Positions 41,414 to 49,264 of a stretch of DNA of 64,000 nucleotides are shown piece by piece. The stretch is from Intestinimonas aquisgranensis. GTDB lineage: Bacteria > Bacillota > Clostridia > Oscillospirales > Oscillospiraceae. The notes beneath the pieces were generated by a model. It was given only the letters and a program-made list of their open reading frames with translations, was not told the origin of the DNA and ran no database searches. Location: contig JAJEQY010000005.1 in NCBI GenBank assembly GCA_020687605.1, forward strand, positions 23,704 to 87,703, written 5' to 3'. Every line of letters begins with the position of its first letter. Positions within the stretch are counted from its first letter, which is position 1. The position numbers and the translations under genes were made by a program.

Positions 41414-42427
41414 ATGGAACATCTATTGGAAATGCGGAACCTCTCCATCGACCTTTACAAGGGGAAAAAGGTCCCCTCCGTCAAGCTGGTAGAGGGCATC
41501 GACCTGAACATCGGCAAGAAACAGAATTTCGGCGTGGTGGGCGAGTCCGGCTGCGGCAAGAGCATCACCTGCTCCACCATCATGGGCCTTCTGTCCTACC
41601 CCCTCTCGGTGGGTAAGGGCAGCTCCATCCGTTTCCAGAAGGCGGATGGCACTGAGGTGGTGATTACCTCTCTGCCCAAGTCGGAGCTGCGCAAGCTCCG
41701 TGGCAAGGAGATCTCCACGATCTTCCAGGAGCCCATGACCGCCCTGGACCCCATGTACACCATCGGGGAACAGATCAATGAGACCCTCCGCTTCCATACC
41801 GATCTCAACAAGGCCCAGATGCGGGAGGTCTCCCTGGAGATGCTCCGCAAGGTGAAGATCCCCCGTCCGGAGCAGATTTTGGTGGACTACCCCCACCACC
41901 TCTCCGGCGGCATGCTCCAGCGTGTAATGATCGCCATTGCCCTCATCAACAACCCCCGGCTCCTCATCGCCGATGAGCCCACCACCGCCCTGGACGTCAC
42001 CATCCAGGCCCAGATCCTGGACCTGATGAACGAGCTTCGTGAGAGCTACGATACCTCTGTCATCATGATCACCCACGACCTGGGCGTCATCGCCGAGACC
42101 TGTGAGGAGGTGGCCGTCTTTTATGCCGGCCAGGTGGTGGAGCAGGCCAGTGTGGACGCCATCTTCCATGAGACCGCCCACCCCTACACCACCGGCCTGC
42201 TGCGCTCCGTCACCTCCCTGGGCGGCGAGCGCAAGGAGCTTTACACCATCCGGGGCACCGTGCCCACGGCGGGCAACTTCGGCACCGGCTGCCGGTTCGC
42301 CGACCGCTGTGACCACTGCATGGGTATCTGCAAGGAGAAGCCCCCCGCCCTCACCGAGGTGGCCCCCGGACATCTGTGCCGCTGCTGGCTCCACGCCGGT
42401 GAAGCGGAGAAGGAGGCCGCGGTATGA
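41414..42427 (+). CDS. dppD: Peptide ABC transporter ATPase, DppD type
   Basis: The 337-residue protein has Walker A GESGCGKS, a signature LSGGMLQRV, Walker B LLIADEPTTALD and a switch histidine in MITHDLGV. The C-terminal oligo/dipeptide domain with cysteines (GCRFADRCDHCMGIC) is present, as in full-length Dpp/Opp ATPases. It starts behind AAGGAGGGCC and overlaps the next gene by ATGA. Confidence 0.95.
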   Translation: MEHLLEMRNLSIDLYKGKKVPSVKLVEGIDLNIGKKQNFGVVGESGCGKSITCSTIMGLLSYPLSVGKGSSIRFQKADGTEVVITSLPKSELRKLRGKEISTIFQEPMTALDPMYTIGEQINETLRFHTDLNKAQMREVSLEMLRKVKIPRPEQILVDYPHHLSGGMLQRVMIAIALINNPRLLIADEPTTALDVTIQAQILDLMNELRESYDTSVIMITHDLGVIAETCEEVAVFYAGQVVEQASVDAIFHETAHPYTTGLLRSVTSLGGERKELYTIRGTVPTAGNFGTGCRFADRCDHCMGICKEKPPALTEVAPGHLCRCWLHAGEAEKEAAV

Positions 42428-43401
42428 GCGAATCCTCTGTGCTGCTGGACGTGCAGCACCTCAAGACCTATTTCCCCATCAAGGGCGGCGTTGTCCGCAA
42501 GACGGTGGGCTATGTCCACGCGGTGGAGGACGTGTCCTTCCAGATCCACGAACAGGAGACCTTCGGCCTGGTGGGTGAGTCCGGCTGCGGCAAGTCCACC
42601 ACCGGACGGAGCATCCTGCGGCTCATCGAGCCTACCGACGGCGCCATCACCTTTGACGGCGTGGACCTCCACAACCTGGACAAGGAGTCCCTGCGCCAAA
42701 AGCGCCGGGACATGCAGCTGGTCTTTCAGGACCCCTACTCCTCCCTCAACCCCCGGATGACGGTGCGCCGCCTGCTGGAGGAGCCCCTGCGCACCCACTT
42801 CTCCCTCTCTCAGAAGGAGCTGGACGAGCAGGTGCTGTGGATCTCCGGAGCGGTGGGCCTGGCCCCCGAGCAGCTGGAGCGCTACCCCCACCAGTTCTCC
42901 GGCGGCCAGCGCCAGCGCATCTCCATCGCCCGGGCCCTCATCACAAAGCCCCGCTTCGTGGTGGCCGATGAGCCGGTATCCGCCCTGGATGTGTCCATCC
43001 AGGCCCAAATCCTCAATCTGCTCATGGAGCTCCAGCAGGAGCTGAAGCTCTCCTACCTCTTCATCAGCCACGACCTCAACGTGGTCCGCCACATCAGCAA
43101 CCGGGTGGGCATCATGTACCTGGGCCGAATGGTGGAGCAGGGAGAGACTGAGGAGGTCTACCGCAACCCCACCCATCCCTACACCCAGGCCCTCCTCTCC
43201 GCCATTCCCAAGCGGGACCCGTCGGAGGACAAGGTGCGCATCCACCTGGATGGCGACGTGCCCAACCCCGCCGATCCCCCCAAGGGCTGCCCCTTCCACG
43301 ACCGCTGCCCCAAGTGCATGGAGGTCTGCAAGAGCGCGCTGCCGGAGACTCGGGAGATCTCCCCCGGCCACTTCGTGTCCTGCCACCTGCTGGACAAATG
43401 A
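42424..43401 (+). CDS. dppF: Peptide ABC transporter ATPase, DppF type
   Basis: The 325-residue partner of DppD is coupled by the ATGA overlap. Walker A GESGCGKST, signature FSGGQRQRI, Walker B VVADEPVSALD and ISHDLNVV are present, with the C-terminal domain GCPFHDRCPKCMEVC. It is the last gene before the terminator at 43407. The D and F products form the heterodimer that powers uptake. Confidence 0.95.
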   Translation: MSESSVLLDVQHLKTYFPIKGGVVRKTVGYVHAVEDVSFQIHEQETFGLVGESGCGKSTTGRSILRLIEPTDGAITFDGVDLHNLDKESLRQKRRDMQLVFQDPYSSLNPRMTVRRLLEEPLRTHFSLSQKELDEQVLWISGAVGLAPEQLERYPHQFSGGQRQRISIARALITKPRFVVADEPVSALDVSIQAQILNLLMELQQELKLSYLFISHDLNVVRHISNRVGIMYLGRMVEQGETEEVYRNPTHPYTQALLSAIPKRDPSEDKVRIHLDGDVPNPADPPKGCPFHDRCPKCMEVCKSALPETREISPGHFVSCHLLDK

Positions 43402-43406
43402 ATATG

Positions 43407-43440
43407 AAAAACCGCGGAGCCATCGGCTCCGCGGTTTTTT
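43407..43440. terminator. Bidirectional terminator between the two transporter operons
   Basis: AAAACCGCGGAGCC pairs with GGCTCCGCGGTTTT around ATC, with A- and T-runs on both sides. It closes both convergent operons. Confidence 0.92.
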
Positions 43441-43452
43441 GTCTCTGTTCTG

Positions 43453-44205
43453 TTATTCCGCCGCCTCCAGCAGCTGACGGGTATAGGGGTGCTGGGGGTG
43501 GGCAAAGAGCTCATCCACCGTGTTCTCCTCCACGATGCGTCCCTTCTTCATCACGATGACCCGGCTGCAGATCTGATAGATCACATTGAGGTCGTGGCTG
43601 ATAAAGAGATAGCTCAGGTCATACTCTTTCTTGAGGTCCACCAGCAGCTGAAGGATCTGGGCTTGGATGGTGACATCCAGAGCGCTCACCGGCTCGTCGG
43701 CCAGAATGAGCTTTGGGTGGGTGATGACGGCGCTGGCAATGGAGATGCGCTGCCGCTGGCCGCCGGAGAGCTCCCAGGATCGGCGCTGGGCGAATTCCGG
43801 GCCCAGGCCGATCTTCACCAGCATCTCCTCCACCGCCGCCCTGCGCTGCTCAGCGGTCATGCCGCCGGCCACCCGAAGGGGTTCCTCCAAGATCCATCCC
43901 ACGGTGTGGGCCGGATTGAGGCTGCTGAAGGGGTCCTGGAAGACCATCTGGGGCCGCTTGGAGTGGTGGATGATCTCTCCGTCATAGTCCCCGCCGTAGT
44001 CGTCCAGCATGCCCAGGATGGTCCGGGACAGGGTGGTCTTGCCGCAGCCCGACTCCCCCACCAGGCCCAGGATCTCCCCGTGGTCAATATGGAAGGTCAC
44101 ATCATGGAGGACCTGCTTCCTGGCGGTCTTGCGCCCAAAAATGGAGCGCCCCATGCTGTAATAGCTGTTGAGGTTGCGAACCTCCAGCACCGGTCCGGTT
44201 TCCAT
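43453..44205 (-). CDS. ABC transporter ATPase, short DppF/NikE type
   Basis: I chose the ATG at 44205 because GGGAGGTTC lies 7 bp upstream; a longer frame to 44370 overlaps the previous gene. The 250-residue protein has Walker A GESGCGKTT, signature LSGGQRQRI, Walker B LILADEPVSALD and ISHDLNVI. It lacks the C-terminal cysteine domain of the DppF at 42424 and has NikE-like length. It is the last gene of the operon. Confidence 0.9.
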   Translation of the reverse strand: METGPVLEVRNLNSYYSMGRSIFGRKTARKQVLHDVTFHIDHGEILGLVGESGCGKTTLSRTILGMLDDYGGDYDGEIIHHSKRPQMVFQDPFSSLNPAHTVGWILEEPLRVAGGMTAEQRRAAVEEMLVKIGLGPEFAQRRSWELSGGQRQRISIASAVITHPKLILADEPVSALDVTIQAQILQLLVDLKKEYDLSYLFISHDLNVIYQICSRVIVMKKGRIVEENTVDELFAHPQHPYTRQLLEAAE

Positions 44206-44231
44206 GCTGTGAACCTCCCTTCCTTGATCTT

Positions 44232-45032
44232 TTAAGTCAGCTTCCGGTCCCGGGTGGGGATGGCGGAAATGAGCCGCTTGGTATAGTCCATTTTGGGGGC
44301 ACGGAAGATGTCCTCCACCCGGCCCTCCTCCACCAGATGCCCCCCCTGCATGACGATGACCCGCTCGCACAGCTTGCGGACCACATGGAGGTCGTGGCTG
44401 ATGAAGAGGATGGCCATGCCCTGCTCCCGGTTGAGCTTGCGCAGCAGGGCGAGGATCTGGGCCTGGATGGTGACGTCCAGGGCGGTGGTAGGCTCGTCCG
44501 CCAGCAGCAGCTTGGGCCGGGAGATGATGGCGGCGGCGATCATCACCCGCTGGAGCATGCCGCCGGAGAGCTCATGGGGATACTTGGTATAGAGCTCCTC
44601 CGGGTCGGGGAGCTCTGCCTGGGCCATGGCCTCCAGGGCCCGTTTCTTCCGCTCCTGGGGGCTGAGCTTGGTGTGGAGGATCAGACTCTCCTCCACCTGG
44701 GGGCCGATGCGCATGAGGGGGTCCAGGCTGGTCATAGGCTCCTGAAAGACCACCGACAGATCGTTTCCCTGGATCTTGCGCAGCTCATCCTCACTGCACT
44801 GGAGGAGCTCCTTCCCGGCCAGGGAGATGCTCCCCCGCACCTCCACCAGCCGCCGGGACAGCAGGCCGCTGATGCTCATGGCAGTGACGGTCTTTCCGCT
44901 GCCCGACTCTCCCACCAGGCCCAGAATCTCCCCCTCGTCCATGGAGAAGGAGACCCCGTCCACGGCGCAGCGGCCCTCCCGGGCGCGGAGGAACCGGACG
45001 TGCAGGTCGTTGACACACAAAAGCTTTCCCAT
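44232..45032 (-). CDS. ABC transporter ATPase, short DppD/NikD type
   Basis: From the ATG at 45032 (GGGAGGTGTG upstream) this is a 266-residue ATPase with Walker A GESGSGKTV, signature LSGGMLQRV, Walker B LLLADEPTTALD and ISHDLHVV. It has no C-terminal cysteine domain, so it matches NikD length (about 255-270). It starts 2 bp after the permease gene and pairs with the ATPase downstream. Confidence 0.9.
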   Translation of the reverse strand: MGKLLCVNDLHVRFLRAREGRCAVDGVSFSMDEGEILGLVGESGSGKTVTAMSISGLLSRRLVEVRGSISLAGKELLQCSEDELRKIQGNDLSVVFQEPMTSLDPLMRIGPQVEESLILHTKLSPQERKKRALEAMAQAELPDPEELYTKYPHELSGGMLQRVMIAAAIISRPKLLLADEPTTALDVTIQAQILALLRKLNREQGMAILFISHDLHVVRKLCERVIVMQGGHLVEEGRVEDIFRAPKMDYTKRLISAIPTRDRKLT

Positions 45033-45034
45033 GG

Positions 45035-45850
45035 TCACACCTCCCTGCCCTGCTGGGCCCGGCGCTGGAGCCCCTCGCTGAGGAGGCTGAAGCCCAGGAT
45101 CAGGAGGGCGATGGTGCCGCCCACACTGAGGGCATACCATGGGGCGCTGTTCAGGTAGGTCTGGCTGTCGCTGAGCATGGAGCCCAGGCTGGCGTAGGGG
45201 GGCTGGATGCCGATGCCCAGAAAGCTCATACTGGCCTCGCTGAGGATGGCATTGTTGAAGCCGATGGTAATGGCGCTCAGCAGCACCGGCATGGTGTTGG
45301 GCAGAATGTGTGAGAACAGGATGCGCACATTTCCCACCCCCATGAGCCGGGCGGAGCGGATGTAGTTGAGATCACGGCACCGGGCGAACTCGCCCCGGAC
45401 GATACGGGCAAAGCTGGGGATGAAGAGGATGCCCAGGGCAAAGATCACGTTATAGGTGCCCTGGCCGATGATGCTCACCACCACCAGGGCCAGCAGGATG
45501 CTGGGGAAGGCGGTGATGGAGTCGCACACCCGGGTGAGGATCACGTCGGCAGGGCCGCCGTAGTAGCCGCACAGGCTGCCGATGAGGATACCGAAGACGC
45601 ACCCGATGGCCACCACGCACACGGCGATGAGGAAGGAGGTGCCGGCGCCGCTGAGGACCCGGCTGAAGATGTCCCGCCCGAAGTTGTCGGTGCCCAGCAG
45701 GTGGAGCAGGGAGGGCGCCTGGTTCTTGGCGGAGGCGTCCATGGCGGTGGGGCCATAGGGGGTCCACACGTAGCCCATGAGGATGAGGGCCACCATCACG
45801 CCGCTGATGGCGCCGCCGATATAGAGTAAGGGATTCCCTTTTGCTTTCAT
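45035..45850 (-). CDS. ABC transporter permease, DppC/NikC type
   Basis: The 271-residue permease has five to six membrane segments. LLHLLGTDNFGRDIFSRVLSGA is the DppC/NikC hallmark, and LNYIRSARLMGVGNVRILFSHILPN carries the EAA loop (split: LNYIRSARLMGV and LFSHILPN). The ATG at 45850 is preceded by GGAGGTC. It overlaps neither neighbour but is separated from them by only 2 and 16 bp. Confidence 0.92.
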   Translation of the reverse strand: MKAKGNPLLYIGGAISGVMVALILMGYVWTPYGPTAMDASAKNQAPSLLHLLGTDNFGRDIFSRVLSGAGTSFLIAVCVVAIGCVFGILIGSLCGYYGGPADVILTRVCDSITAFPSILLALVVVSIIGQGTYNVIFALGILFIPSFARIVRGEFARCRDLNYIRSARLMGVGNVRILFSHILPNTMPVLLSAITIGFNNAILSEASMSFLGIGIQPPYASLGSMLSDSQTYLNSAPWYALSVGGTIALLILGFSLLSEGLQRRAQQGREV

Positions 45851-45866
45851 AGTCAAAAAGACCTCC

Positions 45867-46808
45867 TCAGCGCAGTCTGAGCCGGGGGTCTACCAGCTGG
45901 TAGAGAAGGTCGGCCACAAAGTTCACGATGACGATCCAGGCGGCCATGATGACCACGATGGCCTGGACCACAGGAAAGTCCCGGTTGGAAATGCTGGCGA
46001 GAAGGAGCCGGCCCACCCCGGGAATGGTGAAGACCTGCTCGATGATGATGGTGCCGGTCATGATCTCGGCGGCGGAGACCGCCAGGAAGGTGATGACCGG
46101 AATGAGGGCGTTTTTGAGCACATGGCGGCGGAGGATGCCGCCCCGGTCGCCGCCCCGGCTGCGGGCGGTACGGACGTAATCCTTGCCCGACTCCTGGAGG
46201 ATGGCGCTGCGGAGCATTTTCACCGTCATGGCGATGCGGGGGATGGCAATGGAGAGGGCGGGAAGGATCAGATAGCTGAGGAAGGCCCCCCAGTCCTGGG
46301 TATAGGAGATAAAATCACCGGGGGTAAATATCTTCAGGATGATCCCGAAGAAGAAGCAGGAGAGGATGCCGATGAAGAAGGCGGGCACGCTCATGACCAC
46401 CTGGTCCAGAGCGGTGATCACCCAGTCCAGCCAGCCGCTGCGGACGCTGCCGGCCAGGATGCCCAACGGGATAGAGAGAACGATGGTGATGACAAAGGAG
46501 AGGATGGTGAGGCAGAAGGTGATGACCAGCTTCTCACCCAGCATCTCAGATACCGGCATATGGTAGCTGTAGCTCTCCCCCATGTCACCCTGCACAAAGC
46601 TGGTGAGCCAGTCCAGATAGCGCACCGGGATGGGGCGGTCCAGGCCCAGCTCCGCACGGAGCTCCGCCTTGGCCTCCTCGGTGGCCTCGGTGCTCAGGAG
46701 CTTGGTGGTGGGGTCGCCGGGGATGATCTGGAAAGCAAGGAAGGCGAGGAGCGAAACGATGAACAATGTAATAATGAGAGTGAGGAATTTTTTCGCTACA
46801 TATTTCAT
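45867..46808 (-). CDS. ABC transporter permease, DppB/NikB type
   Basis: The 313-residue protein has six membrane segments. VAKKFLTLIITLFIVSLLAFLAF, GESYSYHMPVSEMLGEKL and YVRTARSRGGDRGGILRRHVLKNALIPV (split: VRTARSRGGDRG and HVLKNALIP) are the family blocks. It is the second gene of the minus-strand operon, 42 bp after the binding protein. Confidence 0.92.
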   Translation of the reverse strand: MKYVAKKFLTLIITLFIVSLLAFLAFQIIPGDPTTKLLSTEATEEAKAELRAELGLDRPIPVRYLDWLTSFVQGDMGESYSYHMPVSEMLGEKLVITFCLTILSFVITIVLSIPLGILAGSVRSGWLDWVITALDQVVMSVPAFFIGILSCFFFGIILKIFTPGDFISYTQDWGAFLSYLILPALSIAIPRIAMTVKMLRSAILQESGKDYVRTARSRGGDRGGILRRHVLKNALIPVITFLAVSAAEIMTGTIIIEQVFTIPGVGRLLLASISNRDFPVVQAIVVIMAAWIVIVNFVADLLYQLVDPRLRLR

Positions 46809-46850
46809 CTCCCCGCCTCCTTTCTTTCAAATTTGGGACCCGGCCGGAAC

Positions 46851-48404
46851 TCAGGCGGCCGTGTCGAAGTACAGCTTGGACATGTCGATCACATAGAGGG
46901 GATAGAACTCATATCCCTTCAGGTCAGGGTGCATGGCCACAAAGTCGGCCAGGTCCTGGAGATAGACATTGGCCGCGGTGTCGCTGAGGATCTGCAGACA
47001 CTCCTTGTAATAGGCGGTCTGCTCCTCATCATCCACGGTGGACTGGGCGGCGGCGTAAGCGGCATCATAATCAGGGTTATTATAGTTGATCATGTTCTTG
47101 TCGTTGTCGCTCACCCACCGGGCCAGCATGCCGCTGGCGTTGAGGGTGCTGGAGTCAAAGCCCACCACAGTGGACTGGAAGTTCCGCCCGCCGTAGACAT
47201 CGTTGACCCAGGTGTTCCAATCCACCAGCTGGATCTCCGCGTTCACCCCCACAGCGGCCAGCTGCTCCACCAGCACCGTGGCGGTATCCACGTGGGGCTG
47301 GTAGTTGCTGGGCACGGTGATGGTGAAGGAGAAGCCGTCGGGATAACCCGCCTCCGCCAGCAGCTCCTGGGCCTTCTCAGGGTCATAGGGATAGGCGTCG
47401 GCCAGGCTGGCGTCAAAGTACTTGGTGAAGGCGGGATACATGGAGGAACCCACCTTGGTGCCGTGGCCCTCGGCGGTGAGGTCCATCATGGCGTCCACAT
47501 CCACCGCGTAGCACAGGGCCTGGCGCACCTTCTCATTGTTGAAGGGCTCCACGGCATTGTTGAGGTAGAGGGCCTGCACCAGGTTCATGGTCCCCTCCAG
47601 CACCTGGTAACCGTTGCTCAGGTTGTTCACCTGGTCAATGGTCAGGTGAGCCACCAGATCCAGAGCGCCGGAATCCAGGGCGGTGAAGAGGGCGGTGTTA
47701 TCCTCGTAGATCTTGTAGGTCACCTTGTCCAGGTGGGCGGGCTCCCCATAGTATTCGTCGTGCTTCTCCAGGATGATGTTCTCCTGGACGCTGCGGGAGA
47801 CGAACTTGAAGGGGCCGGTGCCCACAGGCTGGGTGGCCTGCTCGGTGTAGCCGGCGGGCACAATGTATACGCTGGCCACATAGCTGAGGAAATCGCTGTT
47901 CGGGGCACTCAGGACCATGGTGATCTGATTGCTGTCGGCCGTCATGCTCGTGACAGCAGAAAGCGCCTCTACCACGGCGGAAGTCACCGAGGTAGCGGCG
48001 CAGGTTTCAAAGGAATAGAGCACGTCGTCGGGGGTACACACAGCGCCGTTGTGGAAGACCACGTTGTCACGCAGGGTGAACACATAAGTCAAACCATCCT
48101 CCGACACGGACACGTCGGAGGCAACAGCGTTGACATAGTTCCCGCTGGAGTCGGGCTTTACCAGCCCTTCAAAGACGTTGAACATGACCTCTCTAGTTCC
48201 TGCGGCCGTCATCTGATACGGGTCAAGACTATCATCCAGGTCCTGGGCGATTCCCACGTTGAGTTCATTGGCGTGGGGCGCCCCGGAAGAAGGCGTAGTT
48301 TCGTCGCTGGGGGCGGGAGTCTGAGACGTTGCTCCTCCGCATGCGCTGAGTGAACACGCCAGAGCGGCCACCGCCAGGAAAACTGCAAGAATCCGTTTTT
48401 TCAT
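46851..48404 (-). CDS. ABC transporter substrate-binding lipoprotein (second cluster)
   Basis: From the ATG at 48404 (GGAAGGAGAATC upstream) the protein has 517 residues. The signal peptide ends with the lipobox LSAC (Cys about residue 22). SBP_bac_5 features are DDSLDPYQMTAAGTREVMFN, YVFTLRDNVVFHNGAVCTPDDVLYS and KVRQALCYAVDVDAMMD. It is most similar in layout to the peptide/nickel binding protein family. It differs clearly from the SBP at 37825, so the two transporters probably bind different ligands. Confidence 0.93.
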   Translation of the reverse strand: MKKRILAVFLAVAALACSLSACGGATSQTPAPSDETTPSSGAPHANELNVGIAQDLDDSLDPYQMTAAGTREVMFNVFEGLVKPDSSGNYVNAVASDVSVSEDGLTYVFTLRDNVVFHNGAVCTPDDVLYSFETCAATSVTSAVVEALSAVTSMTADSNQITMVLSAPNSDFLSYVASVYIVPAGYTEQATQPVGTGPFKFVSRSVQENIILEKHDEYYGEPAHLDKVTYKIYEDNTALFTALDSGALDLVAHLTIDQVNNLSNGYQVLEGTMNLVQALYLNNAVEPFNNEKVRQALCYAVDVDAMMDLTAEGHGTKVGSSMYPAFTKYFDASLADAYPYDPEKAQELLAEAGYPDGFSFTITVPSNYQPHVDTATVLVEQLAAVGVNAEIQLVDWNTWVNDVYGGRNFQSTVVGFDSSTLNASGMLARWVSDNDKNMINYNNPDYDAAYAAAQSTVDDEEQTAYYKECLQILSDTAANVYLQDLADFVAMHPDLKGYEFYPLYVIDMSKLYFDTAA

Positions 48405-48585
48405 TGCCGATTCTCCTTCCACTGTCCCGGGGGACAGCGTTACAACAAAATAACTTCTTCTCCCATTATTAAATTGTCGCGCTCTATTGTAGTGCATCCC
48501 AGGAAAAAATACAAGCACTCAGGCGATATTTTCTGTGGCTTTGTCCTACTTTTTCCCTTTTCAAAAGCTACATGTGTCTTTTATC

Positions 48586-48614
48586 TTGACATGTGTAGTT
48601 TATTGGCGTATGAT
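48586..48614 (+). promoter_or_regulatory. Promoter of the TetR-MMPL-GLUG operon
   Basis: Consensus TTGACA, exact 17-bp spacer, TATGAT. Direct repeats of ACATGTGT at 48570-48577 and 48589-48596 overlap the -35 and may be a TetR site. Confidence 0.75.
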
Positions 48615-48673
48615 AATCCACACAATGCGCCGGGCCGCAAAATCCCCGGCGGCAGCCATTGGAGGTATGTCAC

Positions 48674-49249
48674 ATGACCCACGCAGAAGATGAGTCCCTG
48701 GACCTGCGGCAGCGCAGGACCCGGCAGTCCCTGGTACGGGCCCTGGAGGAGCTGCTGGCGGAACGGACCTTCCAGTCTCTCTCCGTCACCGACATCTGCC
48801 AACGGGCCATGGTACACCGCACCACCTTCTACGCCCACTTCAACGACAAGCAGGAGCTGCTGCGCTATCTGCTGCTGGGGGTGGAGCGGCGATGCGTGGA
48901 GACCTGTCTGCCCAAGGACTGGTCCGGGAAGGCCCGGGATTACTTTCTCACCGCCGCCCGGAACGTACTGGACTTCTTCCAGTCCAGGCGGTCACTCTAC
49001 CGCGCCTGTCTGCGCAGCGGCGCCGACATCGATGCCCATGTGCTGGAGGATCAGGCCGCGGAGGATCTGGCCCAGCTCCTCTCCCAGCCCAGATTCCACA
49101 CTTCCTTCCCCGACTCCGACCCCCGCATCACCGCCCGGTTCTATACCGGCGCCATGCTGTCCCTCCTGCGTTGGTGGCTGGACAGCGAAGATCCCGTCCC
49201 CGTGGAGCGCCTCATCGCCCACCTTGAGCACTTCCTTCCCGCACTCTGA
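48674..49249 (+). CDS. TetR-family transcriptional regulator
   Basis: From the ATG at 48674 (TTGGAGGTATG upstream) this is a 191-residue protein. The N-terminal HTH reads LAERTFQSLSVTDICQRAMVHRTTFYAHFNDKQELL (split: FQSLSVTDICQRA and HRTTFYAHF), with the TetR 'TFYxHF' signature. The C-terminal ligand domain is 120 residues long (TetR_C-like). It precedes the MMPL exporter by 15 bp and probably represses the operon until a substrate appears. Confidence 0.92.
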   Translation: MTHAEDESLDLRQRRTRQSLVRALEELLAERTFQSLSVTDICQRAMVHRTTFYAHFNDKQELLRYLLLGVERRCVETCLPKDWSGKARDYFLTAARNVLDFFQSRRSLYRACLRSGADIDAHVLEDQAAEDLAQLLSQPRFHTSFPDSDPRITARFYTGAMLSLLRWWLDSEDPVPVERLIAHLEHFLPAL

Positions 49250-49264
49250 CCAGGAGGACCCTAT

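Noticed and set aside
46122..48353. 743-codon plus-strand open frame
   Set aside because: Antisense to the second binding protein and DppB-type permease; no start signal or motif.
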